Assembly: GCF_014201375.1 (NCBI RefSeq)
Contig: NZ_JACHDZ010000005.1
Span: 124,001 to 188,000, forward strand
Direction: 5' to 3'
Length of the DNA: 64,000 nt
DNA from: Tunturiibacter empetritectus
Lineage (GTDB): Bacteria; Acidobacteriota; Terriglobia; Terriglobales; Acidobacteriaceae
Below are positions 27,185-36,814 of the stretch, in pieces. Positions within the stretch are counted from its first letter, which is position 1; every line of letters starts with the position of its first letter. Below the pieces are notes generated by a model. That model made no database searches and was not told the origin of the DNA. It was given only the letters and a program-made list of their open reading frames with translations. Position numbers and translations under genes: made by a program.

Positions 27185-28134
27185 GACTGTTTGAACATCC
27201 TGACTTCGATCAGGTGATCCTCCAGGCGGCAGAGCACTTTCAGCTCCGCCCAGGAATCATCGAAAAGGACTACTACGTCACCGAAGTGCTGCGTATCATC
27301 GCCGCTACGGCCGGCGACAAAGTCATCTTCAAAGGCGGAACCAGCCTCTCGAAAGGCTGGAACTTGATTCAGCGGTTTTCAGAGGACATCGACATCTTTC
27401 TCGACCCGCTTGCCTTCGAGCCGCCTCTGACCAAACGCGGCATCGACCGCGAACTAAAGAGCCTGCGAGATGCCGTGGCCGGGCATCCAGCCCTTCAGTT
27501 TGTTCCCGAAGAGAGCCAAACCATAGGAGGCTTCGGGCGCAATGACCGGTTCTCGTATCACCAGCTCCACGGCGGTCCCGGTGAAGTCGTCAACCGCGTG
27601 CTCCTCGAAGCAGGAGCAGCCAGCGGTCGGGAACCCACCGAGAATGTCGAGCTGCGCTCCTACCTCGGTCAGTTTCTGCATGAAAAAGTAGTCACGCTCG
27701 GAGCGGAAGACGAAAGCTCGTTCCCAATGCGCTTGCTCCATTTCAGGCGAACCTTCGTAGAGAAGATGTTTGCCATTCACAGTAAAGTGGAAATCCTCAA
27801 ACGGGATGGACGTGCTCTGGGCACCTACGCTCGGCACTACTACGACCTCTTTCAACTCGCATCCTGGCCCGAGATTTTAGAAATGCTGCAATCTGCCGAG
27901 TACAGGGACATCAAGCAGGACTACGACCGCATCAGCCGCACACACTTTCCTGGCAGCTACTTCTACCCAGACCAAATGAGCTTTGCCAACAGCGACGCGC
28001 TCTTTGCGACGGGAGACCTGTCTGCCGCGATTGGCCGCGAATACAAGGGTCAGTGCGAGATTCTCTGTTTCGGCTCCCACCCATCCTGGGAGATCGTGCA
28101 AGCCCGTTTCATGGAGCTTCGCAATCTGCTGTAG
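27181..28134 (+). CDS. AbiEii-like nucleotidyltransferase toxin
   Basis: 317 residues from the GTG at 27181 (an upstream GTG at 27154 is possible). Nucleotidyltransferase motifs are complete: KGGTSLSKGW, then FSEDIDIFLDP (the DxD metal site), and the C-terminal YARHYYDLFQLAS typical of the AbiEii/MenT group. These toxins transfer nucleotides to tRNA acceptor ends or other targets and stop growth, giving phage resistance. The gene appears intact, unlike most of the surrounding element. Confidence 0.88.
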   Translation: MRLFEHPDFDQVILQAAEHFQLRPGIIEKDYYVTEVLRIIAATAGDKVIFKGGTSLSKGWNLIQRFSEDIDIFLDPLAFEPPLTKRGIDRELKSLRDAVAGHPALQFVPEESQTIGGFGRNDRFSYHQLHGGPGEVVNRVLLEAGAASGREPTENVELRSYLGQFLHEKVVTLGAEDESSFPMRLLHFRRTFVEKMFAIHSKVEILKRDGRALGTYARHYYDLFQLASWPEILEMLQSAEYRDIKQDYDRISRTHFPGSYFYPDQMSFANSDALFATGDLSAAIGREYKGQCEILCFGSHPSWEIVQARFMELRNLL

Positions 28135-28283
28135 AACACGAATGCGCTCCTGGACAGGTGTCAATGGGAGATTTACCCTGGAACCTCATCCATGTCGGAA
28201 AACGCTTCTCTGGCAAGAGCAGTGTCGTAGCTCTTGATGACTTGAAAGTGGTTCAAGCCCGCCACTTGCTCTAGGTAGATTTC

Positions 28284-28748
28284 TTGAATAGGCATCGTCA
28301 ACTGCCCTCCCCGTCGGTCTTGCGCTGGATTGCAGCAGAGGTTTTCGAGGTGATCGTGTCACCAGAGGGCGGTTTTCAAAACGTCACCGAGTGGGCGAAG
28401 AAGGAAATCTGCTGGCAGCAAGTGCAGAAGCTTCGTATTCCTCTCGACCAAGAGCTCGCGAAGCAATTGGTCGCGCGTGAAGATGACCGGCTAGTGAAGA
28501 AGGAAGCTGAGGCGCAACAGGAAGCGTTGGGCGGCATTGAAACTCAGATGGTAGTCGTCAACCTCGGATCTCTCTACTGGAAACAACTTCTGGCTTGGGC
28601 TAAGGCCCGCACGTTGTTAAGTCCAGATGAAGAGTCGATTATCGCGGTGGCATGTGGCATTCCACGAAAGCTGCCTACTGAAAAACAATCGGCGAGGCTT
28701 CTCAAGATCAAGGACAGAGTGGAGCTTGAGGGTTATTTGGGTAGATAA
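28284..28748 (+). pseudogene. C-terminal remnant of an AIPR-type abortive-infection protein
   Basis: A 154-codon frame with a weak TTG start. NVTEWAKKEICWQQV and the closing stretch LLSPDEESIIAVACGIPRKL followed by PTEKQSARLL are characteristic of the end of AIPR-domain proteins, which are several hundred residues long. The N-terminal catalytic part is missing, and the 150 bp upstream hold no continuation. A lost phage-defence gene is the best reading; identification is from memory of the family. Confidence 0.55.
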
Positions 28749-28995
28749 GAGGAGTCTTAAGAGGGGTTGAGCTAATCGGGTAGAGGCATTTTTATATGCT
28801 CTTATCATTCAGCCTCCGACGATAGAGTGATCCAGCACTTTCCTTAATTTCTTTGCTCTCATTTGCGGGCGGAAGGCTCCTCCCTGTCTTCGGCCAGATG
28901 GTCCTCCGCCACCCCCCTCAGCGGGGCGGTCCACCCTCCCCGCAACGCCCCTCCGTAAACAGCAAAAACAACAGCAAAAGCCGCTAAGGGGTGAG

Positions 28996-29041
28996 TGTAC
29001 CGGGACATGCGTTACGTTGTGGACCTGAGACATCCGTTACA
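28996..29041. repeat. Solitary IS481-type end, remnant
   Basis: A 46-bp block bounded by TGTA and TACA contains GACCTGAGACAT and GCGTTAC. The same elements in the same order (GACCGGAGACAT, CCGTTAC) occur on the reverse strand at 35625-35660, next to the IS481 transposase start. It is probably a leftover end of a related element. Confidence 0.4.
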
Positions 29042-29141
29042 AACCCCTTGCGGTGGCGACGGTTCGAGTTGAGGGGCACAAGAAGACATCTATCCAGTCG
29101 TCGAGGCCGTGGGAATGTGGGAATCCCGAAGGCATTTCCAA

Positions 29142-29197
29142 AGAGAGTGGGAAGGGTGGGAAGCCGGCTTCATGGCTTTCCATGCTTTCCACTCTCT
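29142..29197. other. Long imperfect hairpin
   Basis: AGAGAGTGG (29142-29150) pairs with CCACTCTCT (29189-29197). Inside, TGGGAAGCC pairs with GGCTTTCCA around a short loop. No T-run follows, so it is not a classical terminator. No gene lies on either side within 50 bp. Confidence 0.4.
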
Positions 29198-29247
29198 GTC
29201 ATTTCCATGGCCTGCTATTCACTCGGAAATGCTGGATGAACGGCTAA

Positions 29248-29340
29248 CTAGAGCAACTGTGCAGCCCGCCGTTCATCGCCACTAGATGATTCTACGAATC
29301 GTAGGGGCTCATCATCGACAACGAGAACACGAATGTTCAT
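29248..29340 (-). pseudogene. N-terminal scrap of a response regulator
   Basis: ATG at 29340 with AGGGACC upstream. The first 13 codons read MNIRVLVVDDEPL, the start of a receiver domain with the acidic pair. After that the sequence bears no resemblance and stops at 29248. Probably decayed; the rest of 29341-29666 holds nothing I recognise. Confidence 0.45.
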
Positions 29341-29666
29341 CGCCCGGTCCCTTGGGAAACCAGAGAAGATGCCGTGGTCAGGGGAAATTGGATCGAGACT
29401 AGAAACCGATGGTCTTGAATCGAGGAGACTCAAACGTCCCCTCGATCTCCGTAGAGCTTTTCGAGGCACCCTGGTATTCGCCGGGCCACGCCCGTTGCCT
29501 TCTTTGCAACTCCAGCAGGCCTTTCACTATGATCGAGGGGATTCGCCACGCGCAAGTTTCTCGCCGAGGAGAAGCGACGTTGGGCTGTGGCAAAACGGTC
29601 TCTTCCGTCACTCAAGATTTGACAGCCTTCCGAGGCTGTTCCTGGATTCCTTGAAGGAGTTATTGC

Positions 29667-30170
29667 ATGGCGACTGCTTATTCGCGCAAGACCTCGGAGA
29701 TACGTAGCGCTGGTCTCGCGATCGCAACAGCCGGTCTAATCGCCGGGACATTGGATCTAGCGGAAACCCTGATTGTGTTCGGAGCTAAGTCTCCTCTCGT
29801 GATCGCTGCAGGCTTGTTGGGGATGCAAAATGCTTCCCGCGGCGGCGCGCCGATCTACATCCTGGGAGTGCTGCTGCATTACCTGATTGTGTTTTCCGCG
29901 GCGGCTATCTACTTCGCAGTGAGTCGCAGGTTGCATTTTCTGCTCGAACACTGGCTGCTCTGCGGCTTGTTCTTTGGCGTAGCGATAGATGTAGTGATGA
30001 GAATGATTGTTCTTCCGCTTTCGGCCATGCACGCGAAGGGACCTTATCAATACCACGAATTAGCTCACGGGCTGGCCGCTCACATGATCCTCGTTGGGCT
30101 TCCTATAGCGTTCAGTGTTCAGCGGTTCGGCAGAGTCGCTGAGCCGGAGGGTGAAAATGTCGGCCGTTAA
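29667..30170 (+). CDS. Integral membrane protein, 167 aa
   Basis: Four hydrophobic helices: AGLAIATAGLIAGTLDLAET, the stretch around APIYILGVLLHYLIVF, WLLCGLFFGVAIDVVMRMIV and a C-terminal AAHMILVGLPIAFSV. The arrangement resembles small uncharacterised membrane proteins of the DUF1440/YagU kind. ATG with AAGGAGT upstream. It overlaps the NmrA-like gene by 14 bases, so the two are co-transcribed. Function unknown. Confidence 0.75.
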   Translation: MATAYSRKTSEIRSAGLAIATAGLIAGTLDLAETLIVFGAKSPLVIAAGLLGMQNASRGGAPIYILGVLLHYLIVFSAAAIYFAVSRRLHFLLEHWLLCGLFFGVAIDVVMRMIVLPLSAMHAKGPYQYHELAHGLAAHMILVGLPIAFSVQRFGRVAEPEGENVGR

Positions 30171-31098
30171 GTCTCGCAATATTCTCGTACTGGGAGCCGG
30201 AGAACTCGGTCTCCCGGTCCTGCGCAACCTGGCGCGCCGCGCAAAGAACGTGAAAGGGGCCAAGATCAGCGTGCTGCTGCGCAGCAGTGCGGTGGAATCC
30301 GATGCGCCGGCTAAGCAACGCGATATCGCCGAAATCCGCAGCCTGGGAATCGAGATCGTCATAGGCGATCTGGTGAAGAGCGCATTCGAAGAGCTCGCAT
30401 CCGTGTTTGCACAGTATGACACTGTGATCGGTTGCGCTGGCTATGCCGCCGGGATCGACACGCCCATGAAGCTGGCGAAGGCCGCACTGCAGTCGGGCAT
30501 TCCCCGTTATTTCCCATGGCAGTTCGGTGTCGATTTCGACGTGATCGGGCGCGGCGGACCGCAGGATATCTTCGACGCACAGTTGGACGTGCGTGAGCTG
30601 CTGCGTGCCCAGACCGCTCCCGAGTGGGTCATTATCTCGACCGGCATGTTCATGAGTTATCTATTCGAGCCGGAATTCGGCGTGGTCGACCTCGAAAGAA
30701 GCGAGGTTCATGCGCTGGGCTCACTCGACACCGCTGTCACACTGACGACTCCTGATGATATCGGAGCGCTGACCGCCGAGATCGTGTTCGCCGAACCCAC
30801 CATCCGGAACGAGATTGTGTATCTGGCCGGCGACACCGTGACCTACGGAGAGGTCGCCGACAAGCTTGAAGCGGCTCTGCATCGCCCGTTCAGCCGCTCG
30901 GAGTGGACCTTGCCATTTCTGATGGAAGAGCTGGCACGCGACCCGCATAACATGATGCGCAAGTATCACGCCGCCTTCGCCCTGGGGCGCGGGGTGGCCT
31001 GGAGCAAGGACGGGACGTTCAACCAGCGCCACGGCATTCCTGTCACCGATGTGGGTGCGTGGATCGACGCCAATCTTGCGCCAGGTCGTAGCGGGTAA
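30157..31098 (+). CDS. NmrA-family NAD(P)-binding protein (aromatic alcohol / isoflavone reductase-like)
   Basis: 313 residues from the ATG at 30157, with GGAGGG just upstream. The dinucleotide-binding motif is VLGAGELGLPVLRNLARRA (GxGxxGxxV). YDTVIGCAGYA, RYFPWQFGVD and a C-terminal substrate lobe follow, as in fungal and bacterial isoflavone-reductase-like proteins. The usual catalytic Lys is not evident at FPWQFGVD, so it may be a redox sensor or a reductase of unknown substrate. It is the second gene of a two-gene operon. Confidence 0.85.
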   Translation: MSAVKSRNILVLGAGELGLPVLRNLARRAKNVKGAKISVLLRSSAVESDAPAKQRDIAEIRSLGIEIVIGDLVKSAFEELASVFAQYDTVIGCAGYAAGIDTPMKLAKAALQSGIPRYFPWQFGVDFDVIGRGGPQDIFDAQLDVRELLRAQTAPEWVIISTGMFMSYLFEPEFGVVDLERSEVHALGSLDTAVTLTTPDDIGALTAEIVFAEPTIRNEIVYLAGDTVTYGEVADKLEAALHRPFSRSEWTLPFLMEELARDPHNMMRKYHAAFALGRGVAWSKDGTFNQRHGIPVTDVGAWIDANLAPGRSG

Positions 31099-31473
31099 TC
31101 GTATAGCCTGCCTACCCTATACCCGTGTGGTGGCACAATCTGCTGTACATCGATGCCGCCCCTCTGCGCCAGCGCTGATGAAGCGTCGGCCAGTCTCACC
31201 CTCAGCCGCCCAGCGCAAATCGCCGGACCCGCCACGAAAGCCTATCGTGATCAATTGTCAGTGATTGTATTTGCCATTATGCCCTCATCGAGGACTGTGG
31301 AGGATAGCCGCACTAAAGCCCGTTTCAAGGAGCGAGTCCGAATGAATACGAGAGATCGGGCCGCAGGGAGCCGCAGAGCTAACCGAAATCGATTGATCAA
31401 CGAGACGCAGATAGCCGTGCGGAAAAGGGGACAGGCTTAGCGACGCGAATTGTAAGGGAACCTATGCGCGACG
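31099..31473. other. Gap between NmrA-like gene and beta-galactosidase; nothing recognised
   Basis: No gene, RNA or repeat could be supported here. Short open frames on both strands show no family resemblance and lack ribosome-binding sites. The two flanking genes converge on it. Confidence 0.4.
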
Positions 31474-34167
31474 TTATTGCACCTCTATCGCGGAAACGAT
31501 CGCGTCTCCTTTGGTCGGTCTGAACTCAAGAGTGACCATGCCATCCCTGGCATTTACTTCGAAATGCTGTTGATACGCGGTCAGCACCCCTCCCGCGGTG
31601 GCTGCCACATCCAGATTGGTCAGGACTTTCTGTCCGTTCGCCAAAACGTCGAAGATGCGATCTCCGGGATGAAGAGACGGCTCAACAAACGTGAGGACTA
31701 CGCTATGCGGACCGTCATCCACCGGAACACGATAGGTAAAAGTTCCGGTGCGGTATGTGGCAGCTACCTCTGGGCTGCTGGTCCCGGCAATTGACGCCGG
31801 TGCCGGAGCTCTGAACCCACCTCCCGGACCGGTGATAACCTGCGCCGTTCCACCCTCGAAGAACGTGTCCGATCCAAAGCGCTTTTCCGGACTTGCGCCG
31901 GCAACCAGCGCGCCGCAATCGATATAGGTATCCTTCGCGGCGGCGCCGGAAAGATGCCACTGAACCTTATCCTCTACATCTCCCTTGGGGAAGGAGCCAG
32001 TTGCCATGAGGTTGTTCGCGCCAGGGCTGAGAACTATGCCATTCCAGACACAGATGCGGTCTGGGCAGTTTGCGAGCATTCCAACTAGCTTTCCATTTAC
32101 TTTCAGGGAGGTCATCGGCGCATTGCTGTACACGCGCACATCCGCCATCCGGTAGGCTCGCTCGGTATAGAGGCCGGAGTTGATATGGACTGTTGGCGTC
32201 GCCGTCCAGTTGGCTTTGTAGAAGAAGTACGGATCCTTGCGATGCTTGTGGTCAAAGGTCACTATGCCCTTAGTATTGATGTCCTGGGCATTGCCCTCGC
32301 TACGCGTCGTACTTCCAAAGTCGAAGGAATTCCAGATAAACGTACCCCACAGATACGGTTTGCTGCTCATCGTGGACCAGTTCTGTTCGTGAATGTAGGA
32401 TTCGTATTCCTCCGCCTGGGGCCGGTTGCGAGACTCTGGGCCACCCTGCGCATTGTCAGAGTGCAGTGAAATAGCACCCCCGGCACCATATTCGGTTACC
32501 GCCATGGGCTGTGCCGGCCGCGTGCGGTGTAGGGTGTCAAGATGAGGACCTAAGTCGGACGGTTTGCCGTAGTACCAGCCGAAGTAGCGGTTCGCACCGG
32601 CGAGGTCGGTGACCGAGGCTGTGATTGGCACCACAGTATCGGGTGCGTAGCGTATTCCCTCACAGCAAGTCGCCAATGTTGTGGGCCTGCCTGGGTCCCA
32701 CTCGTGCGCGAGCTGATTCAACTCTTTGAGCAAAGGCAGGGGATCAGGAACGGCTCCGGTTTTGTTTCCGACAAAGGCGGGTATGCTGTTTCCAAAATCG
32801 ATCTCGTTGCCGATGGACCAGGTGATCACCGAAGGATGATTGAAGTCCTGCGCAATCAGCTCTTGCAATTGCTGTCGGGCGTTCTCACGAAGCTCCGCCG
32901 TCGGTTGCAAGCTCTCTCCCAATGTCCACTGGCTTACGAGGGGTATCTCGTCCCAGAGCACAAGTCCATCGCGGTCCGCGAGGTCGTGAATCGGCTGGCC
33001 GTGCTGGTAGTGGGTCAAGCGGATGCCGGTCACTCCCATCTCACGCATCATCGCTTCGTCCGCGGCAACATCCTCAGGTTCCGATGCCCAACCCCTACCT
33101 TCACGATCTTGGTGATAGCCGACGCCGTGTACGGCGACGTGTTTTCCGTTGAGGAACAATCCATTCTGCGCGTCGAAGCGAACCTGCCGAATGCCAAAGG
33201 GGAGAGAGACGCGATCTACCAGTTTGGATGACTTGTTCGATAGTTCCACCACCAGGCGATACAGGTAAGGATCCTCCACACCCTGCCAGAGATGCGGATG
33301 AGGCGCAGCGATGTCCGCGGTCCTCTCCACCACGTTCGCTGGTCCTACTGTGACGGACTGCACTTGTTGGGCGGCGACCTTGCCTTGCGCGTCAACGAGC
33401 AGAGTTCGGAGTACAAGGGCACCACTCTGCTCACTATCGTTGCGGACTCGCACGCGCACTTGCACCTTTGCCGAGGCAGGCGCAACGGACGTCGTCTTCG
33501 CATAGACTCCGGAGGAGCCATGGTCCATCAAATCAATGTGCACCTTCTTGGTGAAAATGAGGCTTACCGGACGATACAAACCGCCGTAAACAAAGAAGTC
33601 TCCCGTAAGCGGCAACACGTCGGCAGTCGAGCTTCCCAGCGCGGGTTTCGTGTTGTCCACCTTCACCGTGAGCGTGTTCTCATGACCTGGCTTAAGTGCT
33701 GCGGTGCTGTCCAGGCGAAAGCGCGAGAATCCCCCACGGTGTGTGCCGAGCAAGGTCCCGTTCAACCACACCGTGGCGACGCGGCTTGCTGCGTCGAATT
33801 GCAGAAAGCTTTCCATACCAGACATGTTCGCCGGCGGAGTGAAAACAAGCTTGTACCAGCCAACTCCCTGCGTCGTTACCACGTTCTGCGCGGTGTTGCT
33901 ATGGGACGCGGGCGCGTCCTTATAGTAGCCCACCCGGTTCCAGGTGTGGGGCACGCTGACGGTCGTCCATGTTGCGTCCGGTTCCGCCTGTAGCTCCGTG
34001 GCAGATTCCGGCCCTAATTTGAAGCGCCATCCATCGCGGAGTGACATCTCGACACGGGGATCGTCAACCGTGGAACGGTGGCTTCCGCTCGTTGGAGACA
34101 TCTGCGCCTGATTTTCCAAGGTGAGCGGCAAGAGACACAGCATAAGCAAACAATGAATGCGGTGCAA
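31474..34167 (-). CDS. Glycoside hydrolase family 2 beta-galactosidase-like enzyme with C-terminal malectin-like domain
   Basis: 897 residues from a TTG at 34167 (GGAG upstream) with a signal peptide in the first ~22. GH2 sugar-binding domain (residues ~40-215), Ig-like domain (~220-325) and TIM barrel follow. The acid/base Glu is in WSIGNEID near residue 454 and the nucleophile Glu in AVTEYGAGG near 557. After a beta-sandwich, a malectin-like domain (from ~750) has FVEPSLHPGDRIFDV. Extended GH2 proteins with this tail often act on plant or microbial polysaccharide side chains in the periplasm. No other carbohydrate genes are adjacent. Confidence 0.92.
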   Translation of the reverse strand: MHRIHCLLMLCLLPLTLENQAQMSPTSGSHRSTVDDPRVEMSLRDGWRFKLGPESATELQAEPDATWTTVSVPHTWNRVGYYKDAPASHSNTAQNVVTTQGVGWYKLVFTPPANMSGMESFLQFDAASRVATVWLNGTLLGTHRGGFSRFRLDSTAALKPGHENTLTVKVDNTKPALGSSTADVLPLTGDFFVYGGLYRPVSLIFTKKVHIDLMDHGSSGVYAKTTSVAPASAKVQVRVRVRNDSEQSGALVLRTLLVDAQGKVAAQQVQSVTVGPANVVERTADIAAPHPHLWQGVEDPYLYRLVVELSNKSSKLVDRVSLPFGIRQVRFDAQNGLFLNGKHVAVHGVGYHQDREGRGWASEPEDVAADEAMMREMGVTGIRLTHYQHGQPIHDLADRDGLVLWDEIPLVSQWTLGESLQPTAELRENARQQLQELIAQDFNHPSVITWSIGNEIDFGNSIPAFVGNKTGAVPDPLPLLKELNQLAHEWDPGRPTTLATCCEGIRYAPDTVVPITASVTDLAGANRYFGWYYGKPSDLGPHLDTLHRTRPAQPMAVTEYGAGGAISLHSDNAQGGPESRNRPQAEEYESYIHEQNWSTMSSKPYLWGTFIWNSFDFGSTTRSEGNAQDINTKGIVTFDHKHRKDPYFFYKANWTATPTVHINSGLYTERAYRMADVRVYSNAPMTSLKVNGKLVGMLANCPDRICVWNGIVLSPGANNLMATGSFPKGDVEDKVQWHLSGAAAKDTYIDCGALVAGASPEKRFGSDTFFEGGTAQVITGPGGGFRAPAPASIAGTSSPEVAATYRTGTFTYRVPVDDGPHSVVLTFVEPSLHPGDRIFDVLANGQKVLTNLDVAATAGGVLTAYQQHFEVNARDGMVTLEFRPTKGDAIVSAIEVQ

Positions 34168-34392
34168 AGATAGGCTCCATGTGATCGCGTGGTTAGAGAG
34201 ACTGCGCGATTATAGGCATTACATGAATTGCTGTCACCGGGCTGTGTGGAACCGACATTGAGGCGCTAAGGGCTTTGAGAATCATTAGGTCGAGAGAGCC
34301 GTGCAAACTCCGAATTTTCCGGGGTCACGATGCTTCTTTCGGTGCGGTCCCCAGGCGCTCCTGTGTAGATTGACGACAACAGGCCACGGCAC

Positions 34393-35568
34393 TCATCGAC
34401 AGCTCAGAGCACTCTTCGCGCTGCTCTGAAGCGCATCTCTTCGGAGCTGAATTTCTCCGATCTCCATGTCTCGAAAGAAGACTCTGTAGAGCCCCGGTGT
34501 GATCAGCTCGACACCCAACTCTTCGAAGCGGAATACTTCGCTGATGAAGACCCTGTTCTTGTGCCAGCTGATGTCGCCGCTATTGTTGACTCGTCGCAGC
34601 AGGAGACCCTTTGGGTACCTGAACTCTGGCAACTTGCGGGGCAGTCGGATCGAACTGGGGATATAGAGACTTGCGGGAACTTGATTGTTCAGGCCCTCGT
34701 GCGGGCGCTCGTTATTGAACACGTAGCGAAAGTTATCGAATCGGCTTTGCTGTGCGCGAAGCGATGCCGCAGGCGGATTTGTCGTGTCCTCCTTCAGTGT
34801 GCGATGCATCCGCTCATGGCGGCCGTTTTGTTGAGGTCGACCTGCTTGAATGCGCTCATGCACGATCCCGAGCTTCATCCAGCCGAGTGAGAGCTTCGAC
34901 AGTCCCAGTAGTCCTGTGCCCGCAAACGGTGCTCCGTTATCCGTCCTGATCCGTGCTGGAACCCCGTGCTCCCGCATGGCGGCTTCACAAATCGCTCGGA
35001 CCTGGCTTAGGTCCATTCGCGAGACAATCTGGCAACGAATCAAGTAACGGCTGTACGCATCGGTGATCGTGAACGGATCGCAGCGCTTGCCGTCACCGGT
35101 GACGAAGTAACCCTTAAAATCCATGCACCAAAGCTGATTCGGACCCGTGACCATGGAGAACGGCTCCGAGCATGGCGTAGTGCGTTTTCTCTTTTTCTGG
35201 GGGCTAGTCAGACCCGCACGGCTCAAGATGTTGCCAAATGTACTAGCTGCAGGCCACACCATGTCTGGCTGTAGCATCTCCAGCCTTGCTTTGAGGTTCC
35301 GCGCGCCCCAGGATGGATGCTTGGCCCGAAGCACGAGGATGGCGTTCTCGATCGGCTCTAGCGTCGCGTGGGAGCAACCATGCGGGCGGCGACTGCGATC
35401 TACGAGTCCTTCTGGCCCCGTCTCGTGGTAGCGGTTGATCCAACGGTAGCCCGTTGGGCGGGAGATTCCGTACTCACGGCACAGGTCCGCCACTGACATC
35501 TCCTCTTTCTGATAACTCGATAAAAACTGAAGACGTTGATCCATGATCCGACTCTCTTTCCAGGGCAT
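34393..35568 (-). CDS. IS481-family transposase
   Basis: 391 residues from the ATG at 35568 (MPWKESRIMDQRLQFL, the typical family start). Helix-turn-helix at SVADLCREYGISRPTGY. The DDE core shows Asp in WCMDFKGYF, Asp in RTDNGAPF and Glu in NGRHERMHRTLK. The frame is intact. Upstream, an end-like sequence lies at 35622-35660 (TGTAAACCATGTCTCC). I could not find the matching end on the left, so exact IS limits are not given. It inserted between the GH2 gene and the ardC remnant. Confidence 0.93.
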   Translation of the reverse strand: MPWKESRIMDQRLQFLSSYQKEEMSVADLCREYGISRPTGYRWINRYHETGPEGLVDRSRRPHGCSHATLEPIENAILVLRAKHPSWGARNLKARLEMLQPDMVWPAASTFGNILSRAGLTSPQKKRKRTTPCSEPFSMVTGPNQLWCMDFKGYFVTGDGKRCDPFTITDAYSRYLIRCQIVSRMDLSQVRAICEAAMREHGVPARIRTDNGAPFAGTGLLGLSKLSLGWMKLGIVHERIQAGRPQQNGRHERMHRTLKEDTTNPPAASLRAQQSRFDNFRYVFNNERPHEGLNNQVPASLYIPSSIRLPRKLPEFRYPKGLLLRRVNNSGDISWHKNRVFISEVFRFEELGVELITPGLYRVFFRDMEIGEIQLRRDALQSSAKSALSCR

Positions 35569-35910
35569 ACAACATCGTCGTGCGTGCCCAAAGCCGAGGA
35601 ATTGTCGCCGTCGCGCTCCGCTGTAAACCATGTCTCCGGTCTGTTTTGTAACGGAAGTGCTAAGTACGCTCAGGGGAGCTCCGCCCCTCGCGCCCGCAAG
35701 GGGTGTCCCCAGGCTTCCACGCTGCGCTTGTGCAGCCCTCCGCTTCGCTACGCCCTTTCCACTTTCGCTGCGCTGCGCTTCGTTTCAAGGGTGGGAGATC
35801 CCCTCCCCTTGCAGTTGCTACCCCCCGCCTTCGCCAGGAGGCGTTCGGCATGTAGGTACATGCCACGCATGGCATGAAAAGCAACGGCCAAGGCCAAGGA
35901 GGAAGCACCC
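35569..35910. other. Leader region before the ardC remnant
   Basis: Holds the right IS481-type end (35622-35660) and then a GC-rich stretch with several CGCT/AGCG steps (TCGCTGCGCTGCGCTTCG, about 35770). GGCATGTAGGTACATGCC at 35848-35865 is a hairpin, with partial echo in CCACGCATGGCATG. Likely the promoter region of the plasmid/ICE-type operon that starts with ardC. Confidence 0.4.
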
Positions 35911-36814
35911 ATGAACACCAACACCACCACCACCAACGTCACCCCGTCCACCCCAGCCGCAGCAACGGCAGACCGCCAAAGAGATCATCGCCGCCAATGT
36001 CAAGGAGCTTATCGCGCAGTTGGAGTCAGGTCACAGCAACGCGCTTACGGCGTACCTCGACGCCATGAGCCGCTTTCACAATTACAGCTTTGGCAATGTC
36101 CTCGAAATCGCACGACAGAGGCCGGACGCAACGCGCGTTGCGGGTCTGTACGCATGGAACCAGCTTGGCCGCAAAGTGAGGAAGGGAGAGAAGGGTATTC
36201 GCATTCTTGCTCCCATCATCGGCATTCGCCGCAAGACAGAGAAGGAAGCCGAGAAAGACCCTGCCTACCAGAACAAACCCGTTTTGGTTGGATTCCGTAA
36301 TGCCTACGTCTTCGATGTCTCGCAGACTGAGGGTGCGGAGCTTCCCACCATGCACGAGGTACACGGCGACGTGGGCGAGAACCGCGACCGTTTCATACAT
36401 CGAGCGGCAGAGCATCGAGCTTGTCTTTACCGAAAACATCGCTCCCGCGTTAGGTGTCAGCTACGGCGGCAGGATTGCCATTCTCCCCGGCCAATCGGAA
36501 GCCGAGGAATTTTCCACGCTTGTCCATGAACTCGCGCACGAGATGTTGCACAAGGCTGACCGCCGCACAACGACCACCAAGGTTGTAAAGGAGACGGAGG
36601 CCGAGGCCGTCGCGTTTGTAGTCGCAAAGCGGTTGGTCTGAAATCAGGAACCGCATCAGCTGACTACATCCACCTGTACCACGGAAACGCTTCACTTCTG
36701 GCCGAGAGCTTGGAAGTGATACAGCAGACCTCTGCCGTCATTCTTGCCGCATTGCAGCCGCCGACCGAAGAGCAAGCGGCGATGCCCGATGCAGAACTGG
36801 CGAAGGTGGCGTAA
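35911..36814 (+). pseudogene. ardC: ArdC-like antirestriction protein gene, three frameshifts
   Basis: The ArdC family pairs an ssDNA-binding N-terminal domain with a zincin-like C-terminal domain. Here the pieces lie in successive frames: the Thr-rich start (35911 to ~35975); then AKEIIAANVKELIAQLESGH to GDVGENRD (~36390); then SYIERQSIELVFTENIAPAL with the metal motif LVHELAHEMLH (to ~36637); then ADYIHLYHGNASLLAESLEV to the TAA at 36812-36814. Each junction needs a one-base change. A missing G after CGGTTG explains the last. The gene cannot make a full protein. Confidence 0.88.

Noticed and set aside
29399..29660. Leftward open frames in the gap before the membrane protein gene
   Set aside because: They overlap each other in different frames, have no recognisable domain and lack good ribosome-binding sites.
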